NCBI GenBank assembly: GCA_019914945.1
Contig: CM034104.1
Location: forward strand, 11,954,046-12,018,045
Source: Typha latifolia
Taxonomy: Eukaryota > Streptophyta > Magnoliopsida > Poales > Typhaceae
Length of the DNA stretch: 64,000 nt
Reading direction: 5' to 3'
Positions 21,901-36,500 of the stretch are shown piece after piece; within the stretch, counting starts at the first letter, position 1; each line of letters begins with the position of its first letter. The notes under the pieces were generated by a model, which was not told the DNA's origin, searched no databases, and saw only the letters and a list, made by a program, of their open reading frames with translations. The position numbers were made by a program, and so were the translations under genes.

Positions 21901-22690
21901 TAGGCGGGCTGATCATCATCATTTGGCCCGACTCGCCCAAACTCGGCTTGAACCCACCCGGTTTTAACCGGGCTACGTCCGGCCCGAGCCGATTTAGGCC
22001 CGACTCGACCCGAACCCGATATGGTAGTGGGCGGCATGGGCTAAGCCTTTGCCCGCCCGGTCTGACCCAAAAGCTCGATCCACTATTCTCATCTATAGCC
22101 CAACCTATAATGTATACATATTTATATAATTATTTTAGTTTCACATTGGATATTTAGTAAACTATATATTAATATATATGTATATTTTCATAAAAAAATA
22201 AACTAAAATATCTTCATATAAGCCCATTAAACTCGGTCTAATAAAATATAATAATTTTAATATATTAATGCATTATGTTAGAGCCATTATACCCAAACCA
22301 AGCTCAATATGTAATAGGCTAGTGGGCGGCAATAGACTAGAATATTTTAGACTGGCCTGAGTGATTGGTGGGTCGTGCCGTGAACAAATATTTAAGCTTG
22401 GTTGGCCTGAAAAGCCCGGCCCAACCCGCCCGATGATCACCTTGAGAGAGTAGGGCTGCCCGAAAAGCTCGGAGGCCTAAAGCGAGCTCGACTCAAAGCT
22501 CGTTCATATATAACCTAACAAAATCGGGCCAAACTCAACCCGAGCACGCTTTTTGGCTGGTTCGACCTGACTCAAAAACCTATTGGACTGGCTCGAGGAG
22601 GGAGGTCTAAAGCAGCTTGGCCCATAGCCCTCGGACCGTCTATTTAGAGTTCGTACATGTTGTTGGCTCGTTCGCTCATGGTAGGAATTT
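21901..22690. mobile_element. GC-rich degenerate repeat, possibly hAT-like non-autonomous element(s)
   Basis: This is an island of GGCCCGACTCG and CCCGGCCC-style words within AT-rich spacer, which sets it apart from its flanks. Its ends are partly inverted: ggcgggctgatcatc near 21903 and, read in reverse, ggtgatcatcgggcggg from about 22443. Sequences of this style occur at the ends of plant hAT-type miniature elements. A second similar block (gggctgcccgaaaagctcgg) starts at 22452. I could not find matching target-site duplications, so borders and class are unproven. Confidence 0.35.
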
Positions 22691-25600
22691 AAAATTTTGA
22701 ATTTCTATAAAAGTTTATTTAGATGGAAATTGTCAACATATAGAAAGAAAAATTATTAGGAAATTCTAATATTTATTAGATAATTTAGCCTCTTGATTTA
22801 TATACATTTTTGGTAAAAAAAAGTTTTTTTGTTAACTAAGACAATATTACAGCTAAACATTACATCTTAAAAAATTATGTGCAAATTTAATATCATAAAT
22901 TTGCTTATATATTGAACCTTAGGGTGGCCCAATCGAAAGTAGTTCGGGATCTGACTAAACTAGACCTTATTTCAGAAAGAATTGGCTAGCCAAACCCGGC
23001 CCGATCCATTAGCATGAGACAAGGATTCAGTGGGTATCTACCCATTTGGATCAGTCTTGATGTATTGTCAAATTTATGTTGGCACATAGATAGCATACAT
23101 TTGACATTCTCAATCACATTTGATAACGAATACTAGATGGAGGAGTTATGGGATTTGAGTGTGGGCTTAATCATAGTGTCGAATGTGCATAATTGATGCA
23201 TTGGTATGCATTTGACGATGTCCTGAACTAATTCGGATATGATCAACCCACACCAAATTTCAATCCAGCATTAATACACATCCACAGCAAACCCAATTGT
23301 GTGCCTAATAAGAATTCGATTTCCTTCCTCAAAGTGGTTATGCAATTTGCTAAGTTAAGATTAAAAATAATGTCTAAAAGTTTCTAAAGGACATTAGACA
23401 TGAGACAAAAGAGATAAAACGTATTATGACATCAAGTGTGAATGATGATTTATTTTCTCTTATTGCGAATCTCTAATTTTAGTTACTGATAATGGAATAA
23501 TTATGAAGCCAATTTTGTTCCTAAGTCGCAAATCAAATTATAGCTGATGATATGCAGTGCAAGTTATTTATTTATTTATTTATAAATAACCCTACTCATT
23601 AATTTTTAATTATATTTTACAATCTTAAAAATAACGTAATATATTTTGAATAAGAAAACACTCATAATATATATTTTACTCTTAATCAAATCTTAAAGCA
23701 GCCTAATTACAATCTACATAAAACTAAAAGCAAAACAACAACTAAGAAGAATTAAGTGATCCAGACTACCAAATTAGATTGAGATATGATAGTGCTAAGT
23801 TGTACTTGGTGATAATTATTTGTATCCTCTTTTGAATTGTGATTTATTTTTCCTTCAAAGGGTCTATAATTAATGGAGAAAGAAAGAATTGGATAGAAGT
23901 TGTCCAACAAAAATAAAGGTAGAATAGTAGATAAGACCTTAAATCAAATCAATCATGCAATCATAGCCCAATTGTAGGAGGATGACATCTCAAATGGATG
24001 AATGGAAGCACTGGACCACCATAGAATTTGTGATGCTAATGCATGCCATGGCATCACAAGTCTCTCTTGCAAATTCTGATTTACTACCAACTAACCACCA
24101 GAAGATTTTCCCAACCAATTCATTGAGAGAGAGAGAGAGATCAAAAGGTTCTTCAATTGGGGACTTGAAAAAACTGTCAATAAATTGCAGAGATCAGTTG
24201 GATGTCTCATTGAGAGTTCTTGACCAACTTCTGCTGCCAGACCCATCAATTTTACAACCCTAAGTTTTAATTGGAAAGGGGAGAAACTAACCACCTTTCA
24301 CATCTCACAGCAACTTGGTTGGTGCACTCTTCCTTTTCTAGATTTAAAGTGGTAGTTCAGCATTATTCTTTCTCTACTACATCAGAATGAATTTGAGTTG
24401 CATTGTACTTAACCAGCTTTCTTTGGATCCTGGAGCAGTTAGAAAAGAACTAACCTAATTGAATGCGAGCGATTGATGTGTTGTTGCACTGACCTGCATC
24501 ATCGAATCTCAATCAGATTAAAACATCCTGCAATTCCATGTTAAATGTTTAAATAGATTCCAAGTCACTCTACAGCAGAGCAAGTTGAAAAGAACCAAAA
24601 CCACTACTCCACCCAATTGGGTCAAACTCCATTCATACTTGATCTTGACCTGCTCTGCTCCAATCTCGATCTTATCCTCTTATCTTTATCAAACACATCA
24701 AATCAATCTTTTTTTTTCCATCTACTGGAGATGGTGATCAATTTTAATTAGTCTGGCACACAAATTTGCTTCTACTTTGAAGTCTGGACCAAGAGGATTA
24801 TTATGTGCAAATCAAGTAAAAGAACGAGTATAAGAATCCTTGTCTTCACTTTCAGTCACTTCATTCCTCACCAAGGTGAGAGGTACTCTCTCTCTGTCCT
24901 TGTTTTCTCCTCCATAAACTTCTCTCTCTCCACACACCCAAAGGACAAGCATGGACCAATCCAACTCCACTTGCATGATTTTAAGAATATTTATAGGCAC
25001 AAAGTAGCTCATTAATTCATAAGATGTAAATATAAGAGAGTGTGGAAACTCTTGGAGGATTTGGAGCCAACAACAATGGCCACCTTTTTTTTTTCTTTTC
25101 TTTTTCTTTTTCTTTTCTAAGATTTTCTTCTTCTTTTTTGCATGTAACACTGCATTTTTCATTTAATTGTGAGAAAAGCTTCAAGTGTTACATATGTGTA
25201 CTAATTGAAATAATTTAGAAAAAGTTTACCCTAGTTCATTCAGACAGTTAGAAAAAGGATAAGAGAAGAGAAGAGAAGAGAAGAGAAGAGAAGAATATTC
25301 CTGAAAATATTCATAGTTGCTATCCTTTGGACTGCAATTGGATGTCATAAGAGGTGGAAATTGAAGGATTAGTCTTTTGCCAAGTCTCATGACTTTTGAC
25401 CATTTTGTGCCCAGTGTGACTGTGTGAGCATGAGAGGAGTTACAAATGAGAAGATGCATCTGCATAAAGAGAAGATAAGGGACCTTTGACCAAGAAGAGC
25501 TTTTTAGGCCTCCAAAAAGGCACTTTATTTAATCTTTTGATCTGCAACGTTTTCATCCCACACACCACCAGAGAAGCTAATCAAAATCCATAACCAACTT

Positions 25601-26171
25601 TTTCCTTTGCAAGAATAAATTGTAGTCATATCACACAATACATGAGAAACAACCTATATAACAGGGTGAAGAGAAGGCTTTAGATATAAATAAACACAGG
25701 CATTTGCCATCAAAGAACTAATTAGCAAATGATATATACATTTATCGAATTGTTGACAAGGATCACATATCCAGTGCAGATAGAATAAGGCGAAAGTTTA
25801 AACAGCAGTAGATCTTTAATTAAACATATCATAGAGAGTTTAAACATTACAATTCGACGAAAGTTCATCGGTGGATTGGACTATATATAACCTACACATT
25901 CATTACCTAGCAAAGCTACTGCAACCCAACAAACCTATACTTTTACCAAGTCTTATGAGATGCATCCATGGAGTATTCTCATGAGAACTCCCAGGGAGCT
26001 ATCTCTAGAATATAAGCACATATGTTCTAAAGGGTAAAAGAAAAGAAAGAAGAAATTATAACCGAGTGCGCAGAGGATATATATCTCCCCAAGGCACAAA
26101 GTTGGCGCTAGTTCTTCTCTCTACTTCAGGTAATAGGCAATCAAACTTCAGATCATATGATCTAGCACCTT
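22691..26171. other. spacer between the PKS-like and EIL genes
   Basis: Mostly AT-rich. It contains one more short GC-rich patch near 22980-23010 related in style to the repeat before it, a TATTT run at 23566-23583, T-rich tracts near 25087-25137 and an (AGAAG)n microsatellite at 25259-25293. The last few hundred bases should be the 3' untranslated region of the minus-strand EIL gene. Short frames here have no recognisable motifs. Confidence 0.5.
25259..25293. repeat. (AGAAG)n pentanucleotide microsatellite
   Basis: About six and a half units of gagaa/agaag in a row. Confidence 0.85.
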
Positions 26172-27947
26172 TCAGTAGAACCAGTTGGTTCCGTTCGCAA
26201 ATGGTTGCTCAGGTGGCATCAGACCGTCACGAAGAAAGAACTGCGGTTGCTGGATCAAGTTATTAACTTCTTCAAAGATACCGCCACCAATTGCAGTCCC
26301 CTGCCCAAAGAAATTGTCATCCATTTGAATTCTAGACTGAAGAGGACTAGACCCATCCATAATCGTCACGCCCTCCTGGTTCATGCTCTTGTTGGCGTTG
26401 ACACTACTATCATACAAATTCATCAGATCATTGATCGATTTCTGCCCATCAACAGGAAGACCGAAATCTGAGAAACCAATAGGATTGCTGCTGGACCCAA
26501 GCATATTCTGATTTGTCTGGGGATTGTAGGGAACAGAGAAAACAGCAGGTTTATTCTCTGCCATCTGTAGCCCGGATTTCTGATACTTACATATATACTG
26601 ATGGCTGTTTCTCGCGTTCCTGTCCAAGAAACCGAGGCGAAAATCATGGTGTGGGCACTGACTGTTATCACACGTATAGATGCGCTTGTTCAGCATCAGA
26701 TCAGGCTCAATAGCATTTCTTTTCTGGACAAATTCCACATCAGTCTCTTCCTTCATTGGTGCTGATACAACAAATTTGTCATTCTTTGCAGTGACACCCA
26801 AGTTGTAAGTATTCCCATCAGCAGCAGCTCTTTTGTGATTGCTCTCATCCTCACTCTTCTCATCAAAACCTTCAACATCATATTCGCTGCAGCTGCTGCT
26901 AAAAGATATGGCTCCTGTGAGTCCGCTCCCCGAGGATGGAAGTAAGCAGGCATCCGGGTGGAGCTTCATGTACGCGTCCTCCTCTTGCTTGACCACTGCG
27001 AGCCATGTTGAGCTCTCCTTGGCGGTCATCTTGTCCTGGAGGCATTTGGACTGCCTCACAAGTCTTCGGATCTTCTCTATGTCAGGGGACATGTGCTTGA
27101 TAACAGCAGTCAGCACACTAACCTTCCAAGCCTTCTTCAGATCATGAGGCTTCTTATAAGGCGGAGGACCTTGGTCTTTTGTAATACCCAATTGAGGCCA
27201 CCATTCCTCATTCCCAGTAGGCCACCATGGTGGAGCAATTCCCTTCTCCAGAGGAAATCTTCGCTGTGGAGGGTCGCAGTGCTGCATGAGAGCAGATAAG
27301 AGAGAGCCCAGTGTTGTGTCCTGCAGTTCCTGGAGTGAATGAGGACTTGCAGTTCCAGAGTTCATCTCATTGTTGGATCCAGGGATGGCATTATCGACCT
27401 GGTACTTGGCAATAGCTGCAGGTCCATTGCGGTCGAACCGAACCTTTTCTTTCCACCAAGCTCTTAGGTTATCCGAGGCACCACTGACAGGCTTGCCCTT
27501 CTCCGGGATGATCCCATAAACAAATCCTTGGGCCTTGCAGACTTCCATCATCTTCAACATGTATTTGAGTATCCCATCTTGAGCTCGGGACATCTTCTTT
27601 CGACGCGCCTGCTCTTGGGACTGCTGCTGCTTCAACGCATCCCCTTGGTCCTTGTTGCGGTTTTGCTGCTGCTCTTTCAATTGCTTCAGCCGCATCCGGT
27701 CCCTCCACATGCGGCGCTCGAGTTCTTCTATGTCGATATCTTCATCGCTCTCTTCGTCAACCGCCTCAGCAAAGTTCTCCGGAGGAGGGTCGACCAGATC
27801 TCCCTCTCCCATGATACAATCACCAGCAGAGGGCTGATGCAGGAGAGGATTGTAGCATAGATTTTTCTCGTTGTTGGGCGACATAAATTGCACAAAGTTA
27901 TGACCTCCAGGATAGACCATGCCCTCCATTAGTAGACCACCCATCAT
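26172..27947 (-). CDS. EIN3/EIL-family ethylene-response transcription factor, intronless CDS
   Basis: Nuclear DNA-binding protein that carries the ethylene signal downstream of EIN2; its stability in the family is set by EBF F-box proteins. With the ATG at 27947 it is 591 aa, starting [19 protein letters not shown], the usual EIL start; an adjacent ATG at 27944 gives 590. The frame stays open a few codons further upstream only without an ATG, so I reject a longer start. Domains: acidic N-terminal segment ([16 protein letters not shown], about 61-76), first basic region [16 protein letters not shown] (77-92), conserved DNA-binding core about 120-310 ([54 protein letters not shown]), then a variable Asn/Gln-rich C terminus. 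The single-exon CDS is normal for the family. Whether it is EIN3-like or EIL1-like by descent cannot be told by eye. Confidence 0.95.
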   Translation of the reverse strand: MMGGLLMEGMVYPGGHNFVQFMSPNNEKNLCYNPLLHQPSAGDCIMGEGDLVDPPPENFAEAVDEESDEDIDIEELERRMWRDRMRLKQLKEQQQNRNKDQGDALKQQQSQEQARRKKMSRAQDGILKYMLKMMEVCKAQGFVYGIIPEKGKPVSGASDNLRAWWKEKVRFDRNGPAAIAKYQVDNAIPGSNNEMNSGTASPHSLQELQDTTLGSLLSALMQHCDPPQRRFPLEKGIAPPWWPTGNEEWWPQLGITKDQGPPPYKKPHDLKKAWKVSVLTAVIKHMSPDIEKIRRLVRQSKCLQDKMTAKESSTWLAVVKQEEDAYMKLHPDACLLPSSGSGLTGAISFSSSCSEYDVEGFDEKSEDESNHKRAAADGNTYNLGVTAKNDKFVVSAPMKEETDVEFVQKRNAIEPDLMLNKRIYTCDNSQCPHHDFRLGFLDRNARNSHQYICKYQKSGLQMAENKPAVFSVPYNPQTNQNMLGSSSNPIGFSDFGLPVDGQKSINDLMNLYDSSVNANKSMNQEGVTIMDGSSPLQSRIQMDDNFFGQGTAIGGGIFEEVNNLIQQPQFFLRDGLMPPEQPFANGTNWFY

Positions 27948-29835
27948 TATTAAAAGCACAAGCAATCAGGTCTATATGCACAGAATCAGAATCAGATATA
28001 GTATTGTCCTGCAACTGGAATATCAGAGAACACTCAGAGGGTGCCATGTATGAAAACCAAACATATATTCATTATGTACTATTAAATGCCAAATAAATTC
28101 AAAGGAGGTAAAGGTATTAACTACTACAATTTCATTAATTAATAGCTGAATACATATATTCAGATTCACACAACAAATGGAAGTTAATACAAAGACCGTT
28201 TGGTTGTAGCTCAAGTCTTAAAATGGGCAAATAAAATTTGAACCAGAAAATTATGTCGAGATCATTCTGTTTATATAGTGTAGAACAGTTATGAAATGAA
28301 AGATAAAAACAGGGAACTAGGTATCACGTCAGAAAACAGTATGCGTGCTAGAAACTAGTATTATGATGGATCTGCAACTCATGCGAATCGAAAGATCATC
28401 GCCTAACTATCTAGACCAAAGAATGTTAAAAGAGAAAAGGGATGGATCCATGAAACGTATACCCATGTCTGATCTCATAAATCCTACGTGCGAAGAAAAA
28501 AAGGATGACCCTAGTCACCAAAGTTAAGCAACAGAAGGAGCTCTGCTATCCTTTTGAATCTTAGCATACTATCTATATCCAGCAAAAGGGAGTCATGTCC
28601 CAGAAATTAAAGCAAAAGGACTAATCACTCCAAACATGGCACATGGACTATAAAGCATTAGACAAGTTGTTGGACAAATTCCAAAACAGTTTCCTATAGG
28701 AATCAAATATTTGATCAGAAATGGAAGCTGAAATAACTAAATTAATATTATTCCGTACCCAACAACACTAACATTCCAAGAAAGGAAGACCAGACTTCAT
28801 TTATTACAAGAAGATATAGAAATAGAAAGAAAGAAGTGTTGCACAAAAGGAAAGAATCAGACAACATTTTCATGACCCATCTTGGAAAATGAACTACTTA
28901 TAACATTTTGTAATACTGTAGAAATAAAGCATCGCCAACAAACACTGGAATCAAGATTTAGGCACAAAAATAAATAAATAAATAATTTTGCAGCAGCTAA
29001 ATTAGGCCATAGATCTGATAAGAAACTCCATGATCAGAAGTTCAGAACAAACATTGATAGATGTGATGAAACAGGGAGATGGGTGAGCTCGTCAGAGAAG
29101 TTTTGGACTAAGGTTTGTGATCTCAACAACCAAGTGAAAAGGAAGCAAATAAGCCAACACTAAGACCGAAATAGTTAGGAGGTAATTAAGACAGATTCCT
29201 ACGCGTACTCCAAGCTCCACCCAAAACCCAATGGGAAGGAAAACGTCTAAAGCATCAGAAACTGTCTTTCAATCAACGAAACCAGATCGAAGTTGAGCTC
29301 AAATCGTTGACTAAAACGTGTAAGGAACATTGATGCCAATTGGGTCAATCAGAAAAACCTCGAAATCTACCTCTACTGGCTATTCCCAAGCACCTTTCTC
29401 CTGGCTGCCGCCATTAGAGCATCCCAACCGACCTCCCGAACCAACCCAAAAGAACCCAAGTGGTAAAAAGGATGGAACCCAACAAAAGAACAAGCAACAG
29501 CAGCAGAGATCAAAGCATAGCCACCAAAAAAGCACTGAAATCCAGAAAAGTAACCACAGGACGGAAAAAAAAAAGGCTACAAGAATAGAAGCCAGCTTTT
29601 AGGAGAGAGATAAGAAAAAAAAAAAGTAAGCTAACAGACCTCCTCTTTTCTTTTCTTTTCTTTTCTTTTCTTCCTCCTCCAAACTTCGAGCTACAACTCC
29701 ATTAAAGCTCCCACCTTTGCCAAGTTTTCGTGCAACAGAGCAGATAAGATGGAGAGGAGAGAGGAGAGCAGAGAGGTTATGGAGGGTGGGCACTTGGAAA
29801 CAGGGCGAGATATAAAGTTATAATATAAAAGCTAC
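27948..29835 (-). promoter_or_regulatory. probable long 5' leader of the EIL gene with leader intron, and core promoter
   Basis: Read on the minus strand, a good splice acceptor (ttccagttgcag) ends at 28009, about 60 bases before the ATG, so the leader is probably split, as in other EIN3/EIL genes. A (TTTTC)n tract at 29645-29671 (GAAAA-rich on the mRNA strand) and a TATA-rich word at 29808-29830 suggest that transcription starts near 29.7-29.8 kb. The intron between is AT-rich with no credible frame. The donor site and start point are not fixed, because several GT words are possible. Confidence 0.4.
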
Positions 29836-32342
29836 AAAGTGGTCCTCCTCCTCCCTCTTAGTGGAAGTTGGGCATGTGAAAGGCGATCTTTCGAGGGGTA
29901 AATATCGGTGGACGACGACGAGGGAGTTGGAACTACAGCGCTGCTTTCCAGCGCGGTAATACAACCGCGGAGGTGGGGAAGCGGTAAAATCCAAAGCAGT
30001 GTTGGATTCGCCCGCGTCTCGTGTGGACCAGAAAAATAAATGCCCGGCTTCCAGGAGGGTGCTCAGATCGGAGACTATAATCTAAAAGTACACTTTTGCC
30101 CCCCTTCTTGCTTAAAACTCTTATTAATCATTTTAATTATTATTTACTTACTTCATATAAACTACTTCACACGGTTAGAAGCCGTAACAAACAGTAATTT
30201 AAGTCCCTTTTAATTAATAAAAGCAAGGTCCCCCCATTCTCCCTACTAATCTCATTAATTATTCAAGCTGTCGATAAGTTTTAGGGTTTAAACTGTAATT
30301 AACTCTAAGCCTAAGTTTTAGGGAATAAAGGAGTTGACTATGCCACTAAAAAGAGTGCACCATAATAAAAGTCCAGGGGTATAAAGGTAAATATACCATA
30401 AAATTTTCAATTAAGTACCTTAATTTGACGGCTTTTAAACCCGTAGCCGCCGCAGGGGCATTCTGATACCGCCCCCCACCCCCATGTGCTTCTTTACTAT
30501 TTTCTGCCACGTAAGCTTATGGCTCCACGTAACCCGTACGAATGCTCGACACGTCACAAATCATCTTCTAGCTTAATTAAAAATAAATAAATTAAACGAG
30601 GGAAATTATAATAAGTATTCTAGTTAATTACGTGAATCCGAAGAGATCATAAGATCCAAATATAATAATAATAATATTATTATTAATAAATAAATAATAA
30701 TAATAAGATCAAAATAATTATGAAGTGCGTGGCTCGTGTTAAGAAATTATTTATTGTTTCCCTCCATTTTAATTAGTTACTTTTTTTTTTTTAAAAATTT
30801 AATAATAATTAGTGGAGTCATAAATTATATATCTAACCTCGGGAGTCGATCGAGCTTTAAAGTCATGTTGGGAATATACGGTGCAAGTTCATCGTAGCCG
30901 TCCACGTGGTTACGAAGTTTGGATAAATATATTCTTTTTTTTTTATATCAAAAAAATTCCCGGATAAGTGTAAGTAGGCTGGATAATTATTTATAACCAC
31001 CACTTATTAGCCAAGGACGTATCCATTTAATACCGATTTAATATTAGCTAGACGACAAGTTAATTAATCTGGCGATGTACGATATTTGCCCGATATGGGA
31101 GGTACTGAACGGCCCAGATTCAGACACCCGACATTAGGGACAGAGATATATCCAAATAAATACGAACAAGTAGTTGTCCGAAAGGTAAGCTCCCAAACGA
31201 CGAAAGCGACACGTGTACTTGTCGCGATTAACCTAATTAATCCTAATTTATTAAGATATAATAGTGTTTGACGGGATTATGGACTTCTAATTACCTTTGT
31301 CAGAGAGAAAAAAGGCAAGAGCAAGTGGGCTTCTTTATTAGGGCTTTTGTTGCAAATGTTTCTTGTTTTAGATGACCAATATATATATATATATATATAA
31401 ATTGTATACATAAAATAGTATTTTCTTGGGCTAGTGGATAGATTTGCAAAGCTTTTCAAAGGCTCTATGTAGGCTCATTAACATATAGAGAATGTTATTA
31501 ATTATTTAATACATACATATATATATATATAAATTGAAGATAAATGGCCTATTGGATCCTGAGATTTCATGACATTAATAGCAAGGGTGTTAGATTAGCC
31601 CACATTATTGAGTTGAAAGCTTGGCATGAGAGGGTAACTGGTAACCACAAAAGGGCAGATAGAAATGGGGCCCAAACTTAAAACCAAGTTGGGCAATTTG
31701 GCAATTTGGCAACTTGGCATTGATGTTTAAAATAATTCATGTCAGTGAAAGTGAGAGGAGCTCATGATATCTCTGTCTCCAAATGTTACTGCTGATTATG
31801 ATTCCCTTTCTTTAGAGAAGAAAAACTTTCCAAAACTTGTATTCTAAAATTTTAAATTTTAAAATATTTTAAATTTTAAATTTTTTAAAATTAATATTAA
31901 TACAGTTAACTCTTGTCTGAAGAACTTTCCCAAAAAGATGGGAGGAGCAGGAGGCGCCGCAGAAATAGAAAGGATTTCCGGCACCCAAAAATAGCAATTA
32001 AATTAGGGAGCGCGTGGCTTTTAATGTCCACATATTGATGCTCTCAGATTGGCCTGCGTAGATTAGTGGGTGGCCCTCGCAATAATTCCTCTGTTCTGTT
32101 ATTCCCCTAATATTCGTGATTAAGGACGAGAAGAATATTATTATTTAAGGTTAATTATATTTTAGAACCTCTTTCTTTTATTAAATCTTTTTTTATGATA
32201 ATTTTAGGTTAATTTTTTTAGCTCCTTCATAAAAGATTAGTAATAGTTGAGAGGGTTGACGTCAAAACGATCAATAATTTAGAACAACAAATATAATTTA
32301 TAATACTATGGTTTAGGAATTAGAATAGGACATGCGTCGGAA

Positions 32343-32348
<6 letters not shown>

Positions 32349-32379
<31 letters not shown>
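32349..32379. repeat. (TA)n microsatellite
   Basis: About 15 uninterrupted TA units. Confidence 0.9.
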
Positions 32380-32381
<2 letters not shown>

Positions 32382-33506
32382 TGAAATGCGTACGAACGGA
32401 AACCATTGGTCATCAACGTGGGACCATGTCTAAAAGAAAAATATAAAAATATAATAAAAAAACGTGGGACCATGTATGTTCCTATTTTGGGAAGTCTTGA
32501 GAGTAGTAGTTAAATTTTCTTTACCAAAATAAAATATATTTAAATTTTAATAAAAATAATAATAATTTTATTATAGTCGTAAGTAAAATACTGAACTTAT
32601 CAGCATTTCTTTTAGATATAAAGTGCGGTAAATATAAGAACTTAGCTAAATTTAATAGTATTTTATTTGAGAAATAAAATAATTTATTCAAATAAATTAA
32701 AAAAAATTAAAAAAAAACTCTTTATTTACTACTTGTGGATACATGACATCTTTCTTTTTAAAACTTTTATTTGATTAGTCAAATGATAATGAGTGGTAGT
32801 AAGGTTTTAATAATACTATGCCTATTAATATAAAGCATCAACTTATTTATTATTAATAATATCTATGAGATAGAGAGAAAAAATTATGAGCATGATGATA
32901 CTGTATCATTTTATTTGTAGAATATTAATAAGGTGTTTGTAATCATGGAGAAAATAACATCCTATCATATATATTTTTTGTTTTTATTGTCTACCAGCAT
33001 AATAGAGAAATATTTTATAATTCACTGACTATTTTAAATCTTAATCTGTTCAAAATTTATTTATTTTACACTAATCTTGAAGCATTAACGAAAAAAAGGA
33101 AAGGTTTATTAAAAACGTCTTATATTTTGTATTATTATCGTTCATATAAATGCTAGTTTACCCTTGAATAATTTCTTTTAAAGTTAAGATAAGATAAATA
33201 GAGAACTAGATTTTCAAAGTCAAATAAGAGTGTTTTAATTTTTATTTTTTAAAAGCAGCAGAATACTTCTTTATTTCCTTAACTTTTTTAACGTAAAATT
33301 AACTTAATTTATTTTTGAAGCAAAATGTAGAGTGTGAATAATAATGAGGACAAAAATAAAGGGTGTTTTTGTGCTCTTAGAAGATATACTTTTATATGCA
33401 TCGTTACTTGACATATATGTCAAAATTTATTCATTGACAGGTTGATATCAGACATCTTTATCGAGCTGAAATAAGATAATATTATGTGGAATTTTATGAT
33501 CCTTGA

Positions 33507-33508
<2 letters not shown>

Positions 33509-33562
<54 letters not shown>
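33509..33562. repeat. (AT)27 microsatellite
   Basis: Uninterrupted AT dinucleotide run of 54 bases, the longest simple repeat in the window. Confidence 0.95.
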
Positions 33563-33566
<4 letters not shown>

Positions 33567-36500
33567 CAACATAATATAACTTGAGTTCTACAAGATAAAG
33601 TTTGATATAGTCCACAAATTGCTAGTCAAATTCAAGTTGCTTATTAGAACAAGAAAAGGAGAGAGAGAGAGAGAGAGAGCTATTGCTTATTAAGCACATT
33701 TGATCAACATAATTAAGTAAGAAGGCAAATTATTAATCATGAGACCCAAGTTAGTATTATCTATTGTGTGGATCTCTCTCTTGGAGTTGAAGAGATTCTC
33801 TGAAAATAAAATTTGCTAATATATTACTTGCTTTTGAGTTCTTTGTGAAATATTGCCTATTTTTATATAAACTCCCCCTCATTTATTTCCCATTCTTTGA
33901 CAATATAGATGAAGAAAAAGTTAAATGAACATTCTACTCTCAAACTTCTCTTTATTTTCTTTCCTCTAAACAAACAACTAACGAAAAATATATTTAGAAG
34001 ATCTATGTGAAAATGAGCGATAGATAATTCAAGAGTCCATGTGTAATTACCCGAAATCGGTATAGTAAAATCCTTTCTACATAGGATAGATAAAAACAAA
34101 ACTCTAATTAATCACCTAGTAGAAGTCATATTCATATCTATGCTTCTACTAAAGTCATACATAGAGTTGTCTATTAAGATGATCAATGTAAGGAAGGAGA
34201 TGAAGGAACTAACTAAGCTAGTGGTTGACCTTTGAATGCATGATGGTGATAGCAACAAGAGTAGACAAAGAACTGCTTGGTTGAGAGAAAAGAAAAGAAA
34301 AAAAAAAATGAAGGCATTATTTGAGATGAACAACTATTTTAAAGTTTGACCCTTGTGAACAAAGAAATCAACTCTTTCTTTTCAAAGGAATGGTTGGGAT
34401 TGCAATGTCAAGACAATTAATAACAAGGAAAAAGTAGTACATGAAGTACAAAATTGTTGAATGACTTGAGAAAAAATTATAAAATCCAAGGTTTGATCAC
34501 AACCACAGTTGCCTTATCCCATGCCTTATACAAAATAATGGCTGGCAAATTTGACAAAAATCGTGAGAGAATAGGAAAAACAAAAGGATAAGATCAAACG
34601 AAAAATCACATGTTTATATAGGATTAATTAGGTCAAGAGCGGCGCAATTGATCGAAGATTTATCATTAAACGGAGTGTTTATAGAGTTGCAATTACTTAT
34701 TGGCATGTGATTCTAAATCATTTGAATATCGTTGAATCTATATATCATTAAGCTGTTAGAGAACGGTGATAGATGTAATCTTTCACATTATAAGAAAGAA
34801 TTCAAAGACTTTCATGCATGTATTCATTTATTTAAATAATAATAATAAACGAGTATGTATGGATTTCTCATATGGATTCTTGTGGATTTTGAGACATGGA
34901 TGCTCCCTTGGTTCACTGCATGGTGTTAAACTTTGCAATCAAGCCATGGAGGTCTCATTTTAATAAATAATGAATCCATGTTTCCCAAACAGCCTAGATA
35001 AATCCAAATGTGTCCATGTGATCAATTAACAAAGTTCTCCCTTGATGGAGGTTATTGGCATTTCCCGTATTAATTACCCTTCGTTAACCTCGAAAATATG
35101 CGTCATACAAATAAAAATATTCTAGTGTTTTGTAGTTTATCCATCAAAATCTTTTGAGGTGATCTTGCTCTCTCTTGTCACATGAATAATAAGAAGAGTA
35201 TTATTATTATTATATTTTCGACATATTAAGCGAGGAATCAGGGTGTGGTTGGAGGATTTGAGTAGTTATAGTGACAAGGTAAACAACACAAGATGATATA
35301 CATATATATATATATATGATAGAGAGAGAGAGATCCAAAGAGAGGTGGAAATAATGAGGGATAAATTTGTTTCCCACTTAAATTAGTTCTCTCTTCTTTG
35401 GATGATATATTCTCCAAAGAACTTCTCATAAGCATGAAGTAATGGTGATTAAATAATGACACAGATCACACATACCAAATTGAATAGATTCATGATGATT
35501 AAATTTCTCTATATTGGGAACAAAATCATCCAAAAGTTTATCTAGTAATGGAGCAATCCTCTAAGCTTTGCTTGAGTCAGCCTACAGTTCCTTTACGCCC
35601 ATTTGGGTCATTCATTTGGATCTGTAAGGATAAGCATGGCCCAATCCCAAATAATTATGTTAATCAAAGACCCATAAGAAAATTAAAGCAAACTAGGCTA
35701 CTAATAAAAATTTCATTTAAAATTAACAGTGCAAGTGCCACAATCAATGCTAGTGCGAGTATATTTATTTCTAGTAGCATGGAAAGGAGTCCTCATTTCC
35801 TAGTGTCCTCGACTCTTACCTCCTCCTCTAGTATTCAAATTATCTGATAATGAAAATAAGTATCAATAGTAACTGTGACAAACGAAAAGAGCATGAAGAA
35901 TCTGCATGTCTTCCATTTTGTTTCAATTATACATCTAATTAAGCATCTCATTTCCTGACAGTTTAAGCTTTTCAGAGTAGTAGTTTTTATATTATATATT
36001 GCTAATATTGCCCTTTTCCATCTAATCTTCTGCTAGAATCAATGCCATTATGATATCCAATCTCAAAGCATTCATTAATTGGCTGCAGGAGATTTGTGCT
36101 TACAAAGTAGACCTATTTCCATTTCATCACAGAACTATTCTCTCAAAAATATCATTGCAGAACTATTCTCTCAAAATAATAATAATAATAAATAAATAAA
36201 TAACATTGTAGAACTAGGATAAATAGGGTTGCAAAAGAAACAAAACTGAAACCTTGTATTTTGCAACTCATTTATCAGAACATGTCTGGAGATGAATAAA
36301 TGCCAGGAAACTCATCTTCATCAACTCCTGCCATAAATTGTTCCATCCAAGATGAACAAAGAATCATGGAACAAAATGCCACATTATCTGATGCTGAGGC
36401 AAAAAACGATATTCCAAATATGCTGGAGATAAGCACAAATTACAATAGTGGAAGTTTCTATTTTCTGTTAAACCTCCAATAGAATGAACTTGCCAGCCAA

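Noticed and set aside
24941..24962. 22-bp phrase (aaggacaagcatggaccaat...) nearly repeated at 35627-35648
   Set aside because: Flanks do not extend the match and I could not define a repeat; it may be coincidence.
27948..27965. Longer N terminus for the EIL protein from a non-ATG codon at 27965
   Set aside because: The codon there is TTG; the paired ATGs at 27947 and 27944 give the conserved family start.
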